64,000 nucleotides of DNA from Aquibium carbonis (lineage in GTDB: Bacteria; Pseudomonadota; Alphaproteobacteria; Rhizobiales; Rhizobiaceae): contig NZ_RWKW01000043.1 of assembly GCF_003970795.1 (NCBI RefSeq), positions 20,403 to 84,402 on the forward strand. Reading direction: 5' to 3'. Numbering within the stretch: the stretch's first letter is position 1; every line of letters begins with the position of its first letter. Shown in pieces: positions 56,449-64,000 of the stretch. Under the pieces are notes generated by a model. The model saw only the letters and a program-made list of their open reading frames with translations, was not told where the DNA came from and did no database searches. The position numbers and the translations under genes were made by a program.

Positions 56449-58908
56449 ATGGCGACGGTGGATGAACCGGATGCCGACGAGCGGGGGATGCTGCCCACGG
56501 GCCGCGCAGGCGTGCCCGGCCGCAGCGCCGATGCCGACCGAGACGACGTCTTCGGGCGCCACGCCCGCGCCGCACGACCGGTGCGGGCGTCCGCGATGCG
56601 GCAATGGGCTATGCGGGTGGCCAAGGCCGTGGAGGTGGAGCGGGACCGCGGCGCCGGCTTCCTGTTCCTGCCGGTGCTGCTGGCGCTGGGCGCCGCCGTC
56701 TACTGGTCGCTTCCCGTCGAGCCGGCCTTCTGGACCATTCTCGGCGTCACGGTGGTGAGCGTCATCCTGTTTGCCGCGACGCAAGACGGGTCGATGACGC
56801 GGCTGGTGGTCGCCGTCGTGCTGGTGCTGGCGCTCGGCGTCCTGGCCGGCAAGATCGAGACCTGGCGGGCCGGCACGCCGATGCTGGGCTCCGAGATATC
56901 GACCATGCTGACGGGCCGGGTCGCTGCCATCGAGCGGCAGGCGAGCGGGCGCGTGCGCCTGACGATCGACGTGGCCGGCACGGTCCGTCCCACCCTGCGC
57001 CATGCGCCGGCACGCGTGCGGCTGTCCGCCCGCGCCATTCCCGCCGACCTGGCGCCCGGCGACGGGGTCGCGGGCTACGCCAGGCTCTTCCCGCCGTCCG
57101 GTCCCGCGCGGCCGCATGGCTACGACTTCGCCTTCGAGAGTTACATGGCCGGTATCGGCGCGACGGGGTTCTTCCTCTCCAATCCCGAAAAGACCGCATT
57201 GGCCGAGCAGCCGGACTGGCGCGCGCGGCTTTCGGCGCGTGTCGGGCGGATGCGCGAGGCCATTTCAGCCCGGATCATGGAACGGATCGGCGGCGCGGAA
57301 GGCGCGATCGCCGCGGCGCTGATCGCTGGGACGCGGGCCGGCATTCCCGAGGAGGTCAACGAGGATCTGCGCAAGACCGGCCTCGCGCACGTGCTTTCGA
57401 TCTCGGGCCTGCACATGGCGCTGGTGGCCGGAACCGTGATGCTTACGCTGCGCTTCCTGTTCGCGCTGGCGCCCGGCTTCGCGTCGCGCCGTCCGGTGAA
57501 GAAGTACGCGGCGGTCGCAGCGCTTCTGGCCGCGAGCTACTACCTCGTGGTCTGCGGCGCCGCCGTGGCCGCGCAGCGATCCTACATCATGATCGCGGTC
57601 ATGCTCGTGGCGCTGTTGTTCGACCGCGCAGCGGTGACGATGCGCAACCTGGCCATCGCGGCGCTGATCGTCGTGGCGATCGCACCGCACGAGGTGGTGG
57701 GACCGAGCTTCCAGATGTCCTTTGCCGCCACCGCCGCCCTGATCGCGGCCTATGGCGCCTGGTCGGAACGTCGGCTTCGGCTGGGCCGGCGATCGGCATG
57801 GCGGCGTGATCGTCCGGTGCTGCAGCCCGTGCTCGGAAAGGGGCTTGCCTACGCGGGCGGAATCGCCGCGACGTCGCTGATCGCGGGCACGGCGACCGCG
57901 CTTTATGGCGTATGGCATTTCCATCGCGCGTCGCCACTCGGTCTCGTCGCCAATCTCCTGGCGATGCCGGTGGTGTCGCTGGTCGTGATGCCGTTCGCCG
58001 TCCTGGCGGGCGTGCTGATGCCCTTCGGCCTCGATGGCTGGGCCCTCGACCTGATGGGCTGGGGGATCGGCATCATGATGGCGATCGCACGCTGGCTGGC
58101 CGAGCGTACGCCGTTCGATGCGGTCGGCGCCATTCCGCCATCGGCCGTGCTGGTGCTGACGCTCGCGCTGGTGCTGGCGACGGTGCTCACCACCTGGCTG
58201 CGGGCGCTCGCGCTACCGCTCGCGGCGCTCGGCATCGCCCTCGTCGCGACGCGCGATCTGCCCGATCTGTTCGTCGCCGAAGACGGACGACTGATCGCCC
58301 TCCGGTTGCAGAACGGTGACCTGGCGGTCAACCGGCCAAGGCCGAGCGAATTCGTCACCGGCATCTGGAAGGGTGCCGCCATGGCGGGCGCCGTCGTCAA
58401 GCCGGTCGCGGAGGCTGGCGTCACGGCGGCGAACGCGCATGACCGAGCGGAGGTGGCATTGCGCGTCACGCGGCTGAGGCCGGACGCGCCTTTCGCCTGC
58501 GCAGCGGATTCCTGTCTCGCCCGTCACGCGAGCGGCGCCGTGGTCGCCTTCCTCGGCGAAGGCGTGCCGATTGCCGGATACTGCGCGCGAGCGATGCTGG
58601 TCGTCGTCGACGACGCGACCGTGCGGTCCCCCTGCACCGACGATGGCGACGCGCTCGTGCTCACGAAGCGCGATCTCGCCCGCGGCGGAAGCGCGGAACT
58701 GCATTTCGTCGGCGGAGCCGCACCGGCCATCGTCCTGCGAAGGGCGATTGCCGAGCCGTTCAGGCCATGGCACGCCCACCGGCGCTTCTCGCGCGAGGCG
58801 CGTGGCCTGGCGCCCTACAAGCGCGAGCAAGCCGCCCGCGGCGGTCGCGACGCCTCGGCGCCACCCGAAACCGATCGGGAGAAGGCGCCGGCGCGGCAGC
58901 CTCAATAG
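56449..58908 (+). CDS. comEC: ComEC/Rec2-family DNA internalisation protein
   Basis: 819-residue polytopic inner-membrane protein. An N-terminal cytoplasmic/DUF4131 region, the competence domain with [19 protein letters not shown] and [20 protein letters not shown], and a C-terminal soluble domain are visible. It lacks an obvious complete metallo-beta-lactamase motif, as is common in Rhizobiales ComEC. It would form the channel for transforming DNA, but natural competence is not shown by sequence. Its last 7 bases overlap the convergent lexA gene. Confidence 0.9.
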   Translation: MATVDEPDADERGMLPTGRAGVPGRSADADRDDVFGRHARAARPVRASAMRQWAMRVAKAVEVERDRGAGFLFLPVLLALGAAVYWSLPVEPAFWTILGVTVVSVILFAATQDGSMTRLVVAVVLVLALGVLAGKIETWRAGTPMLGSEISTMLTGRVAAIERQASGRVRLTIDVAGTVRPTLRHAPARVRLSARAIPADLAPGDGVAGYARLFPPSGPARPHGYDFAFESYMAGIGATGFFLSNPEKTALAEQPDWRARLSARVGRMREAISARIMERIGGAEGAIAAALIAGTRAGIPEEVNEDLRKTGLAHVLSISGLHMALVAGTVMLTLRFLFALAPGFASRRPVKKYAAVAALLAASYYLVVCGAAVAAQRSYIMIAVMLVALLFDRAAVTMRNLAIAALIVVAIAPHEVVGPSFQMSFAATAALIAAYGAWSERRLRLGRRSAWRRDRPVLQPVLGKGLAYAGGIAATSLIAGTATALYGVWHFHRASPLGLVANLLAMPVVSLVVMPFAVLAGVLMPFGLDGWALDLMGWGIGIMMAIARWLAERTPFDAVGAIPPSAVLVLTLALVLATVLTTWLRALALPLAALGIALVATRDLPDLFVAEDGRLIALRLQNGDLAVNRPRPSEFVTGIWKGAAMAGAVVKPVAEAGVTAANAHDRAEVALRVTRLRPDAPFACAADSCLARHASGAVVAFLGEGVPIAGYCARAMLVVVDDATVRSPCTDDGDALVLTKRDLARGGSAELHFVGGAAPAIVLRRAIAEPFRPWHAHRRFSREARGLAPYKREQAARGGRDASAPPETDREKAPARQPQ

Positions 58909-59615
58909 CGCCGGATGAGACCGACCAGCTTGCCTTGCACGTTGACCCGGTCGGGCCCGAAGATGCGGGTCTCGTAAGCGGGATTGGCGGCTTCCAGCGC
59001 GATCGAGGCGCCCTTGCGACGGAACCGCTTCAGCGTCGCCTCCTCGCCATCGACCAGCGCCACCACGATGTCGCCGGGCGTGGCCGACGTTGCGTTCCGG
59101 ATGATGACCGTGTCGCCGTCGAGGATGCCGGCCTCGATCATCGAATCGCCCTTGACCTCGAGCGCGTAGTGATCGCCCCCCGTCAGCATGTCGGGCGGCA
59201 CGACGACGGAATGCGTCTGGTGCTGGATGGCGTCGATCGGCACGCCGGCGGCGATGCGGCCCATCACCGGTATCGACACGCCGTTGGCCTCGTCGTCGTT
59301 GCTGGCGACGCGCGCCGTGGCGGGTTCCGGCTTCCGGCCCAGGCCGCCTTCGACGACGCTGGGCGAAAACTTCCGTGGCGCGCCGAGACCCGGCGCGATG
59401 GAATCGGGAAGCCGGATGACCTCGAGCGCGCGGGCGCGGTTGGGCAGACGGCGGATGAAGCCACGCTCTTCCAGCGCCGTAATGAGCCGGTGGATGCCGG
59501 ATTTCGACGCCAGATCCAGCGCTTCCTTCATCTCGTCGAAGGAGGGCGGAATACCCGTTTCCTTCAGGCGTTCATGAATGTAGAGCAGAAGTTCGTGTTG
59601 CTTGCGGGTCAGCAT
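58902..59615 (-). CDS. lexA: LexA repressor
   Basis: 237-residue SOS repressor. The N-terminal winged helix ([50 protein letters not shown]) is followed by a linker and the S24 peptidase domain with self-cleavage site Ala123-Gly124 (GRIAAGVP), Ser158 (GDSMIEAG) and Lys196 (EATLKRF). It represses DNA-damage genes including itself; see the SOS box upstream. Confidence 0.97.
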   Translation of the reverse strand: MLTRKQHELLLYIHERLKETGIPPSFDEMKEALDLASKSGIHRLITALEERGFIRRLPNRARALEVIRLPDSIAPGLGAPRKFSPSVVEGGLGRKPEPATARVASNDDEANGVSIPVMGRIAAGVPIDAIQHQTHSVVVPPDMLTGGDHYALEVKGDSMIEAGILDGDTVIIRNATSATPGDIVVALVDGEEATLKRFRRKGASIALEAANPAYETRIFGPDRVNVQGKLVGLIRRY

Positions 59616-59660
59616 CGGTCCACCCCCGGAGGAATCGCGCGGAAAAACAAAACCGGAACA

Positions 59661-59689
59661 AACATATCTGTTCCAGTCTTGTTCCGCAA
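59661..59689 (-). promoter_or_regulatory. lexA promoter with alphaproteobacterial SOS box
   Basis: GTTC-N7-GTTC at 59670-59684 (GAAC-N7-GAAC on the minus strand) matches the alphaproteobacterial LexA box. It fills the 17-base spacer between minus-strand -35 TTGCGG (59689-59684) and -10 TATGTT (59666-59661), about 50 bases before lexA. A longer palindrome GGAACA-N8-TGTTCC (59655-59674) overlaps it. Confidence 0.85.
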
Positions 59690-60042
59690 CCGCCTATTTC
59701 CCGGCGCATCTAAAGCCATCGGCGGGCCGATGCTTTCGCCAAGACCAGTTCCGTCGCCAAGCTTGGTCGCAAGAGGGGTCCGCTGGGGAAGGCGGGCGGA
59801 AAATACCATTGCAATCGAAGCAACCTCTGGTATTCCCCGGCCACATCGGGCATGCCTTTTTGCATTAGACGAAAGTCGTGCATGGGGCAGAAACGGTTCG
59901 GACGGAACGGGCGCATGCGACGAGGCATTGCGTCCCGCGATTCCGAATTGGGCGTTTTTGGCCGTTGCCCGGCGAAAGACGGGGTTCTGATGTCCTATTC
60001 GTTCGACCGGCCCGATGACAGGCTTCGCGCCGTTCCGGTCCA
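59690..60042. other. 353-base gap with no supported gene
   Basis: Between lexA's promoter and the sensor kinase gene no frame has protein-like character. A 67-codon frame at 59852-60055 on the plus strand overlaps the kinase start and has no support. The stretch may hold the kinase promoter; no strong boxes were found. Confidence 0.4.
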
Positions 60043-62034
60043 ATGCCCAGCCTGACTGGCGACGGCATGCGGGCGAGGCGGTCGCCCCACGGGCACGACA
60101 GAAGCGAGTTCTTCTTGCCACTGATCGCCCTCGCCACGATCCTGCTGGTGACGCTCGCCGTCGTCTACGTCCCGCAAGTCCCGGCGGAGGCCGACCACGT
60201 CGTCGAGCGCGCCGTGATCGAGGATCCGGCCGGCGAGTTGCGGATCGACGACGTCGTCAACATGGCGTTCGCGTCGATGCCGGCCGTGCTGGCGGCGAGC
60301 TACACGCCGTCCGTCCATTGGGTCCGGCTGCGCGTTCGGGCCTCCAGCGACGGCCGTCCGCTGGTCCTGAGGATCCGCCCGACCTTTCTCGACACCGTCA
60401 CGCTGTTCGAGCCCGACCCGGAAGGTTCTGGCTGGCGCACGAGGGTGACCGGCGACATGGTGCCCTATGGCGAGCGCGAGGTGGCGGCGGCGGCGCTGGC
60501 GCTGGAGATCGCGCCCAAGCAACCGGAGACGACGTATTACCTCCGGCTGGAGACGACCAGCTCGTCGCTGATGGGCGTGCAGGCGCTCGACTGGCACGAG
60601 ATGCGGCGGGCCGAACTGATGTCGGATGCGCTTCTCGTCGGTTTCCTGGCGATCACCTGGTGCATCCTGCTCTGGTCGATCGGCAACTTCGTGGCGCGCG
60701 CCGAGGCGATCACCTTCATCTTCATCGTCTCCCAGATCTGCTACATGCTCTACGTGCTGGCCGTCACGGGCTACCTGGCGCCGTTCGTGTCGAGCGCATC
60801 GCCGACGACGATCAACACGTTGACCAACATCCTCGTCTGCCTGACGCCGGCCGTCGGCGTCATGCTGCACCGGCAGGTGTTCCTCGTCTACGCACCCGCG
60901 CGGATCGTCTCGGTGGTCGGCGGGGTGATGTGCGCCTTCGCCTTCGCGCTGACCGGGATGGTGCTCGCCGGAGGCTACACGCAGCTGGCGCTGCGGGCGA
61001 ACTCGACGCTGATCTTCGTCAGCTCGACATTCTACTTTGCCATGGCGTTCTGGCCCTGGAAGGAACGGGCGCCGTCGATCCTGCTGCGCACGCTCTATGG
61101 TGTCCAGGCGCTGGCCTTCGTCATTTCCATCGCGCCGCTGCTCGGCATCATCAGCATGGGCGAGTGGACGCTCAACTATCCCTACATCCTCGTCCTGACT
61201 TACGGGGCGATGATGTTCCTGGTCATCCACAGCCGCGCCAAGGAGAGGGAAGTCCTGGAAAGCGAGAACCAGGCGCGGCTGGACCTCGTGAGCCAGGCGC
61301 TCGATTCCGAGCGGCGGCAGCGCGACATCCAGGACCGCTTCACCGCCATGCTGGTCCACGAGATCCGCAACCCGCTGTCGGCGATCCGCCTGTCCGCCGA
61401 TCCGGCGAGCCTCGGCCCAGAACGCTACCGCGACATCCGCGACGCGTTGGCCGAGATCGACGCGACCGTTGAACGCTGCAGCATGGGCGGGGTGGCCGAC
61501 GCACTCGGCGCCAGCGCGCGCGGCGCGCGGTTCGACGTCGTCGAGGCGCTGCGCGAGGTCGTGGCGCGCCATGCGCCGTCCAACCCGGTCCGGTTCGAGG
61601 CCGAGGGACCGATGACGGTCGAAAACGACCGCCATATGGTCAACGTGGTGCTGTCGAACCTCGTCGAGAACGCCATCAAGTATGCCCGTCCGGACACGCC
61701 GATCCGCCTCGATTGCCGTCGGGTCGAGAAGGATGGCGCGCGCGGTATCGTCATTTCGGTGGAAAATGAACCGGGTCGCGCCGCCGCGCCGGATCCACGG
61801 CGCGTGTTCGACAAGTTCTACCGGGCGCCCGGCGCGCGATCGGAGCCCGGCTCCGGCCTCGGCCTCTATGTCGTGGCCGGGGTGACGGACCTGCTGTCGG
61901 GAACGATCGACTGCACCATCGCCGACGGCAAGGTGCGCTTCGACTTCTGGCTGCCGCTGGTCCTGCCGAATTCCGGCGGGGAGCCGGCTGCGGCCAGCGC
62001 AGAGGTGACGGCCGAGGCGGAGGGTCACCGCTGA
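60043..62034 (+). CDS. 7TMR-DISM-type sensor histidine kinase
   Basis: 663 residues. One N-terminal membrane segment, an extracellular beta-rich domain of about 150 residues resembling 7TMR-DISMED2 (VHWVRLRVRASSDGRPLVLR, TYYLRLETTSS), seven closely spaced membrane helices (about residues 195-400), a short coiled coil, then HisKA (MLVHEIRNPLSAIRLS) and HATPase (NLVENAIKYARPD, GSGLGLYVV). Family knowledge: such receptors often sense carbohydrate-like ligands. Its stop overlaps the response-regulator ATG by one base. Start ATG 60043 is the first plausible; the N-terminus is uncertain by a few residues. Confidence 0.88.
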   Translation: MPSLTGDGMRARRSPHGHDRSEFFLPLIALATILLVTLAVVYVPQVPAEADHVVERAVIEDPAGELRIDDVVNMAFASMPAVLAASYTPSVHWVRLRVRASSDGRPLVLRIRPTFLDTVTLFEPDPEGSGWRTRVTGDMVPYGEREVAAAALALEIAPKQPETTYYLRLETTSSSLMGVQALDWHEMRRAELMSDALLVGFLAITWCILLWSIGNFVARAEAITFIFIVSQICYMLYVLAVTGYLAPFVSSASPTTINTLTNILVCLTPAVGVMLHRQVFLVYAPARIVSVVGGVMCAFAFALTGMVLAGGYTQLALRANSTLIFVSSTFYFAMAFWPWKERAPSILLRTLYGVQALAFVISIAPLLGIISMGEWTLNYPYILVLTYGAMMFLVIHSRAKEREVLESENQARLDLVSQALDSERRQRDIQDRFTAMLVHEIRNPLSAIRLSADPASLGPERYRDIRDALAEIDATVERCSMGGVADALGASARGARFDVVEALREVVARHAPSNPVRFEAEGPMTVENDRHMVNVVLSNLVENAIKYARPDTPIRLDCRRVEKDGARGIVISVENEPGRAAAPDPRRVFDKFYRAPGARSEPGSGLGLYVVAGVTDLLSGTIDCTIADGKVRFDFWLPLVLPNSGGEPAAASAEVTAEAEGHR

Positions 62035-62714
62035 TGGACATCGTCGTGATCGAGGACAATGACAGCCTGCGCCGCGCCATCGCGCGCTCCCTGTCGGACG
62101 TCGGATATCGCGTCAGCGCGTTCAGCTGCGCCGAGGAATTCATCGAGGATCCGCAGTCGAACGACCCCAACATGCTCCTCATCGACGTCAACCTGCCCGG
62201 TGAAAGCGGGCTGAGCCTCACCGCCCGCATGCGCCGCCTGCAGCCGCGCATCGGCATCATCATCCTGTCGGGCCGCGCCAAGCCCGCCGACCGGCGCGAC
62301 GGCTACGAGATGGGCGCCGACATCTATCTGACGAAGCCGGTGGACCCGGAGGAGCTGAACGCGGCGGTGCGGGCCCTGCTGCGACGCGTGGCGCTGCCGC
62401 GGGAACCCGAACTCGAGTTCGGCATCGACCTGAAGGCGCGCCGGCTGCACGGGCCGGCTGGAAAGGTCATGCTGACGGGGGCGGAAACGGCTGTCCTCGC
62501 GGCCCTCGCGCGCGCGCCCGACCGCAGGCTCGAGGCCTGGCAGATCGCCGAGGTGCTGGGCTCGGACGGCGCGGTGGCGAGCCGAAACACGGTCAACGTC
62601 ACCATCTTCCGCATCAACCAGAAGATCATGGAAACCGGCGCCGACGAGCGCTGCATCCGCGCTATCCGCAACTGGGGCTACAGCCTGTCGATCCAGATCG
62701 GCATCGCCGGCTGA
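62034..62714 (+). CDS. Response regulator, OmpR/PhoB-like
   Basis: 226 residues: receiver with phosphoacceptor Asp51 (LLIDVNLPGESG), acidic EDND and Lys in LTKPVDPEEL, then a C-terminal winged helix (LEAWQIAEVLG, RNTVNVTIFRINQKIM and IRAIRNWGYSLS). It pairs with the kinase directly upstream, sharing the TGATG junction. Likely targets include the glycine-rich secreted protein gene 197 bases downstream, whose leader has an AT-rich inverted repeat; that link is inference. Confidence 0.9.
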   Translation: MDIVVIEDNDSLRRAIARSLSDVGYRVSAFSCAEEFIEDPQSNDPNMLLIDVNLPGESGLSLTARMRRLQPRIGIIILSGRAKPADRRDGYEMGADIYLTKPVDPEELNAAVRALLRRVALPREPELEFGIDLKARRLHGPAGKVMLTGAETAVLAALARAPDRRLEAWQIAEVLGSDGAVASRNTVNVTIFRINQKIMETGADERCIRAIRNWGYSLSIQIGIAG

Positions 62715-62797
62715 TCGGCCTTTCGGCTGGTTCGACCTGCCCTCCGCAGGCCTGGAAAGCGGGGTTCGCCTATGCCCGCGATGCGCCCCATGCGTGT

Positions 62798-62817
62798 GTA
62801 ATATTCGTTAATTTTAC
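62798..62817 (+). promoter_or_regulatory. AT-rich inverted repeat upstream of the glycine-rich protein gene
   Basis: GTAATATT (62798-62805) and AATTTTAC (62810-62817) form an inverted repeat with one mismatch around CGTT. It lies about 95 bases before the ATG at 62912 in a locally AT-rich patch. It could be an operator or part of a promoter; no further support. Confidence 0.4.
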
Positions 62818-62911
62818 GTGCGCGCGAAATGATAGCTCTCCGCATGATTGGCTCGCCGGCGATTTGATTCCGCCAGCCTTGCCATGTCTGTACCGAGGAG
62901 AGATCCAGACA

Positions 62912-64000
62912 ATGACCCGTTGCGTCGAATCCCAGAAGCGCGGTGCCTACACGTCGACCGTGCACGGTTCCGCGGCAACGCTGTTGAGCGGAAGACGGTT
63001 CCGCAGCAAGGCGCTGGCCACCACCTCCCTGATGGCCATTGCACTGGTGGCGGCCGGCTATTCGGGTCGCGCGGAGGCGACGGAGTATCTGACCGGCACC
63101 TCGACCGTTTCGAACACCACGATTTCCGGCCAGACCGCGCAGGGCAGCGATGGCAGCGGCGGCGGCGCCGGCATGGGCGGCGGCATCTTCGTCGGCGATG
63201 GCGCGACGGTGAACATCAACTCGGTCGACTTCATCGGCAACACCGCCATCGGCGGTGACGGCGGCGTGGGCGTCACGGGCGGTGGCCTCAACGGGCGCGG
63301 CACGGGGACCACGGGTGCGAATGGCGGCAGTGGCGGCGATTCGTCCGGCGCGACAGCCTATGTCAACGGCGGCAATGGCGGCGACGGCGGCCATGGCTTC
63401 AACGCCTCGCACGGCGTTGCCGGCGCCGGCGGGGCCGGTGGCGACGGCGGTAGCGGCTCGGATGGTTCCGTCACCACCGCCGATATCGTCAAGACCATCG
63501 CCGAGCAGGCGAAGGCTTTGTTCGACGCCGCGGGCGACGGAACCGATGCCGGTCTCTACACGACACTCGCCGGGGCGTTTTCCGCGGCATCGGCAGCAGC
63601 CGGCGTCGGTGGCGTGAATGCCGCCGGTCCCGCTCCCAACCCGGCATTGGCAACGGCACTCGCTACGGCAGCAACGGCGATGGGGTCGCTGGCGGCCTCC
63701 GCGACCGCAAGCGGCACGGCGGAAGGGACGAAGGCGGCCTATGAGCTGGCCTACCTGACGGCGATCCAGGTCACGAGCTACGAGACCGGCGCGGCGGGCA
63801 ACGGCGGCAATGGCGGCAATGGCGGCAAGGGCGGCAACGGCTCGTTTGGCTATGGCGGCGGCGAAGGCGGCGATGGCGGCAACGGCGGCGATGCCGTCAG
63901 CGCGTCGGGCGCGTTCGGTGGATCGGGTGGCGACGGCGGCAACGGCGGCGTGGGTGGTTTCGGCGCCGGCGGCGGCAAGGGCGGCAATGGCGGCGACGGC
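62912..64000 (+). CDS. Glycine-rich secreted protein, PGRS-like with beta-helix features (3' truncated)
   Basis: Open from ATG 62912 to the window edge, 363 codons without a stop; GAGGAGAG precedes the start. Residues 1-56 look like an extended signal peptide (hydrophobic ALATTSLMAIALVAAGY, cleavage near AEA). Residues 57-190 contain GGGIFVGDGATVNINSVDFIG, reminiscent of autotransporter/Pmp beta-helix units with GGxI and FxxN. A helical Ala-rich insertion follows (about residues 190-300), then dense GGNGG/GGDGG repeats to the edge. It may be an autotransporter or surface adhesin with a barrel beyond the window. Alternatives are a cell-wall-like glycine-rich protein. Mycobacterial origin is not implied. 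Confidence 0.75.
   Translation, partial: MTRCVESQKRGAYTSTVHGSAATLLSGRRFRSKALATTSLMAIALVAAGYSGRAEATEYLTGTSTVSNTTISGQTAQGSDGSGGGAGMGGGIFVGDGATVNINSVDFIGNTAIGGDGGVGVTGGGLNGRGTGTTGANGGSGGDSSGATAYVNGGNGGDGGHGFNASHGVAGAGGAGGDGGSGSDGSVTTADIVKTIAEQAKALFDAAGDGTDAGLYTTLAGAFSAASAAAGVGGVNAAGPAPNPALATALATAATAMGSLAASATASGTAEGTKAAYELAYLTAIQVTSYETGAAGNGGNGGNGGKGGNGSFGYGGGEGGDGGNGGDAVSASGAFGGSGGDGGNGGVGGFGAGGGKGGNGGDG

Noticed and set aside
54877..57117. Extended 746-residue gltX
   Set aside because: The glutamyl-tRNA synthetase N-terminus begins at 56298; the additional residues overlap comEC antisense.
62912..64000. Mycobacterial PE-PGRS gene by transfer
   Set aside because: Only glycine-rich composition is shared; there is no PE domain, and the signal region and GC context are proteobacterial.

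Overview
The window is GC-rich alphaproteobacterial chromosome. The order ntrC-ntrY-ntrX-trkA-dat-hfq-hflX...mazG, the rpsB-tsf-pyrH-frr-uppS-cdsA-rseP-bamA-lpxD-fabZ-lpxA-lpxI-lpxB run, an EipB (DUF1849) gene and rhizobial-type palindromic repeats point to the Hyphomicrobiales (Rhizobiales), most likely a Mesorhizobium/Phyllobacteriaceae-like organism. This assignment rests on gene content and order only. No rRNA, tRNA, IS element, prophage or CRISPR array was recognised.

Layout. (1) 1-8997: nitrogen two-component genes (3' part of ntrC, then ntrY-ntrX), trkA, a D-amino-acid aminotransferase, hfq and hflX. (2) 9261-11311: a less GC-rich type II restriction-modification pair between hflX and mazG; the restriction gene carries an in-frame amber codon. 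(3) 11600-13019: mazG and a MarR regulator. (4) 13499-25594: an accessory N-heterocycle degradation island: nicotinamidase, a two-gene molybdenum hydroxylase, a 6-hydroxynicotinate-reductase-like Fe-S enzyme, UPF0280 and DUF1185 proteins and a MarR regulator on the plus strand, converging on hydantoinase B and A genes on the minus strand. Near-identical palindromes lie in the promoters at the two outer ends, so the island looks like one MarR regulon. (5) 25693-38679: fpr, an RBBP9-like hydrolase, a phasin, clpS-clpA, azlC-azlD, a HIT protein, an HWE kinase, a PHB-depolymerase-like esterase, DUF2256, a methyltransferase, a FemAB/GNAT-like protein, a GDPD and a Rid protein. (6) 38825-53319: eipB, DUF4031, then translation and envelope genes from rpsB to lpxB. 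(7) 53383-59615: gltA, gltX, comEC and lexA, the last with a clear SOS box. (8) 60043-64000: a 7TM sensor kinase and response regulator, followed by the 5' part of a gene for a long glycine-rich secreted protein that runs off the window.

How the parts work together: ntrBC/ntrYX with trkA, hfq and hflX form a core regulatory block. The island plausibly hydroxylates nicotinate or a related pyridine, reduces the ring and opens the resulting cyclic amide with a HyuA/HyuB pair; the exact substrate is inference. The rpsB-lpxB block couples ribosome components to isoprenoid, phospholipid, outer-membrane protein and lipid A synthesis. Three Rhizobiales-type inverted-repeat elements lie at 17915-18044, 20453-20609 and 31967-32230; one of them has become the C-terminal coding sequence of the UPF0280 gene.
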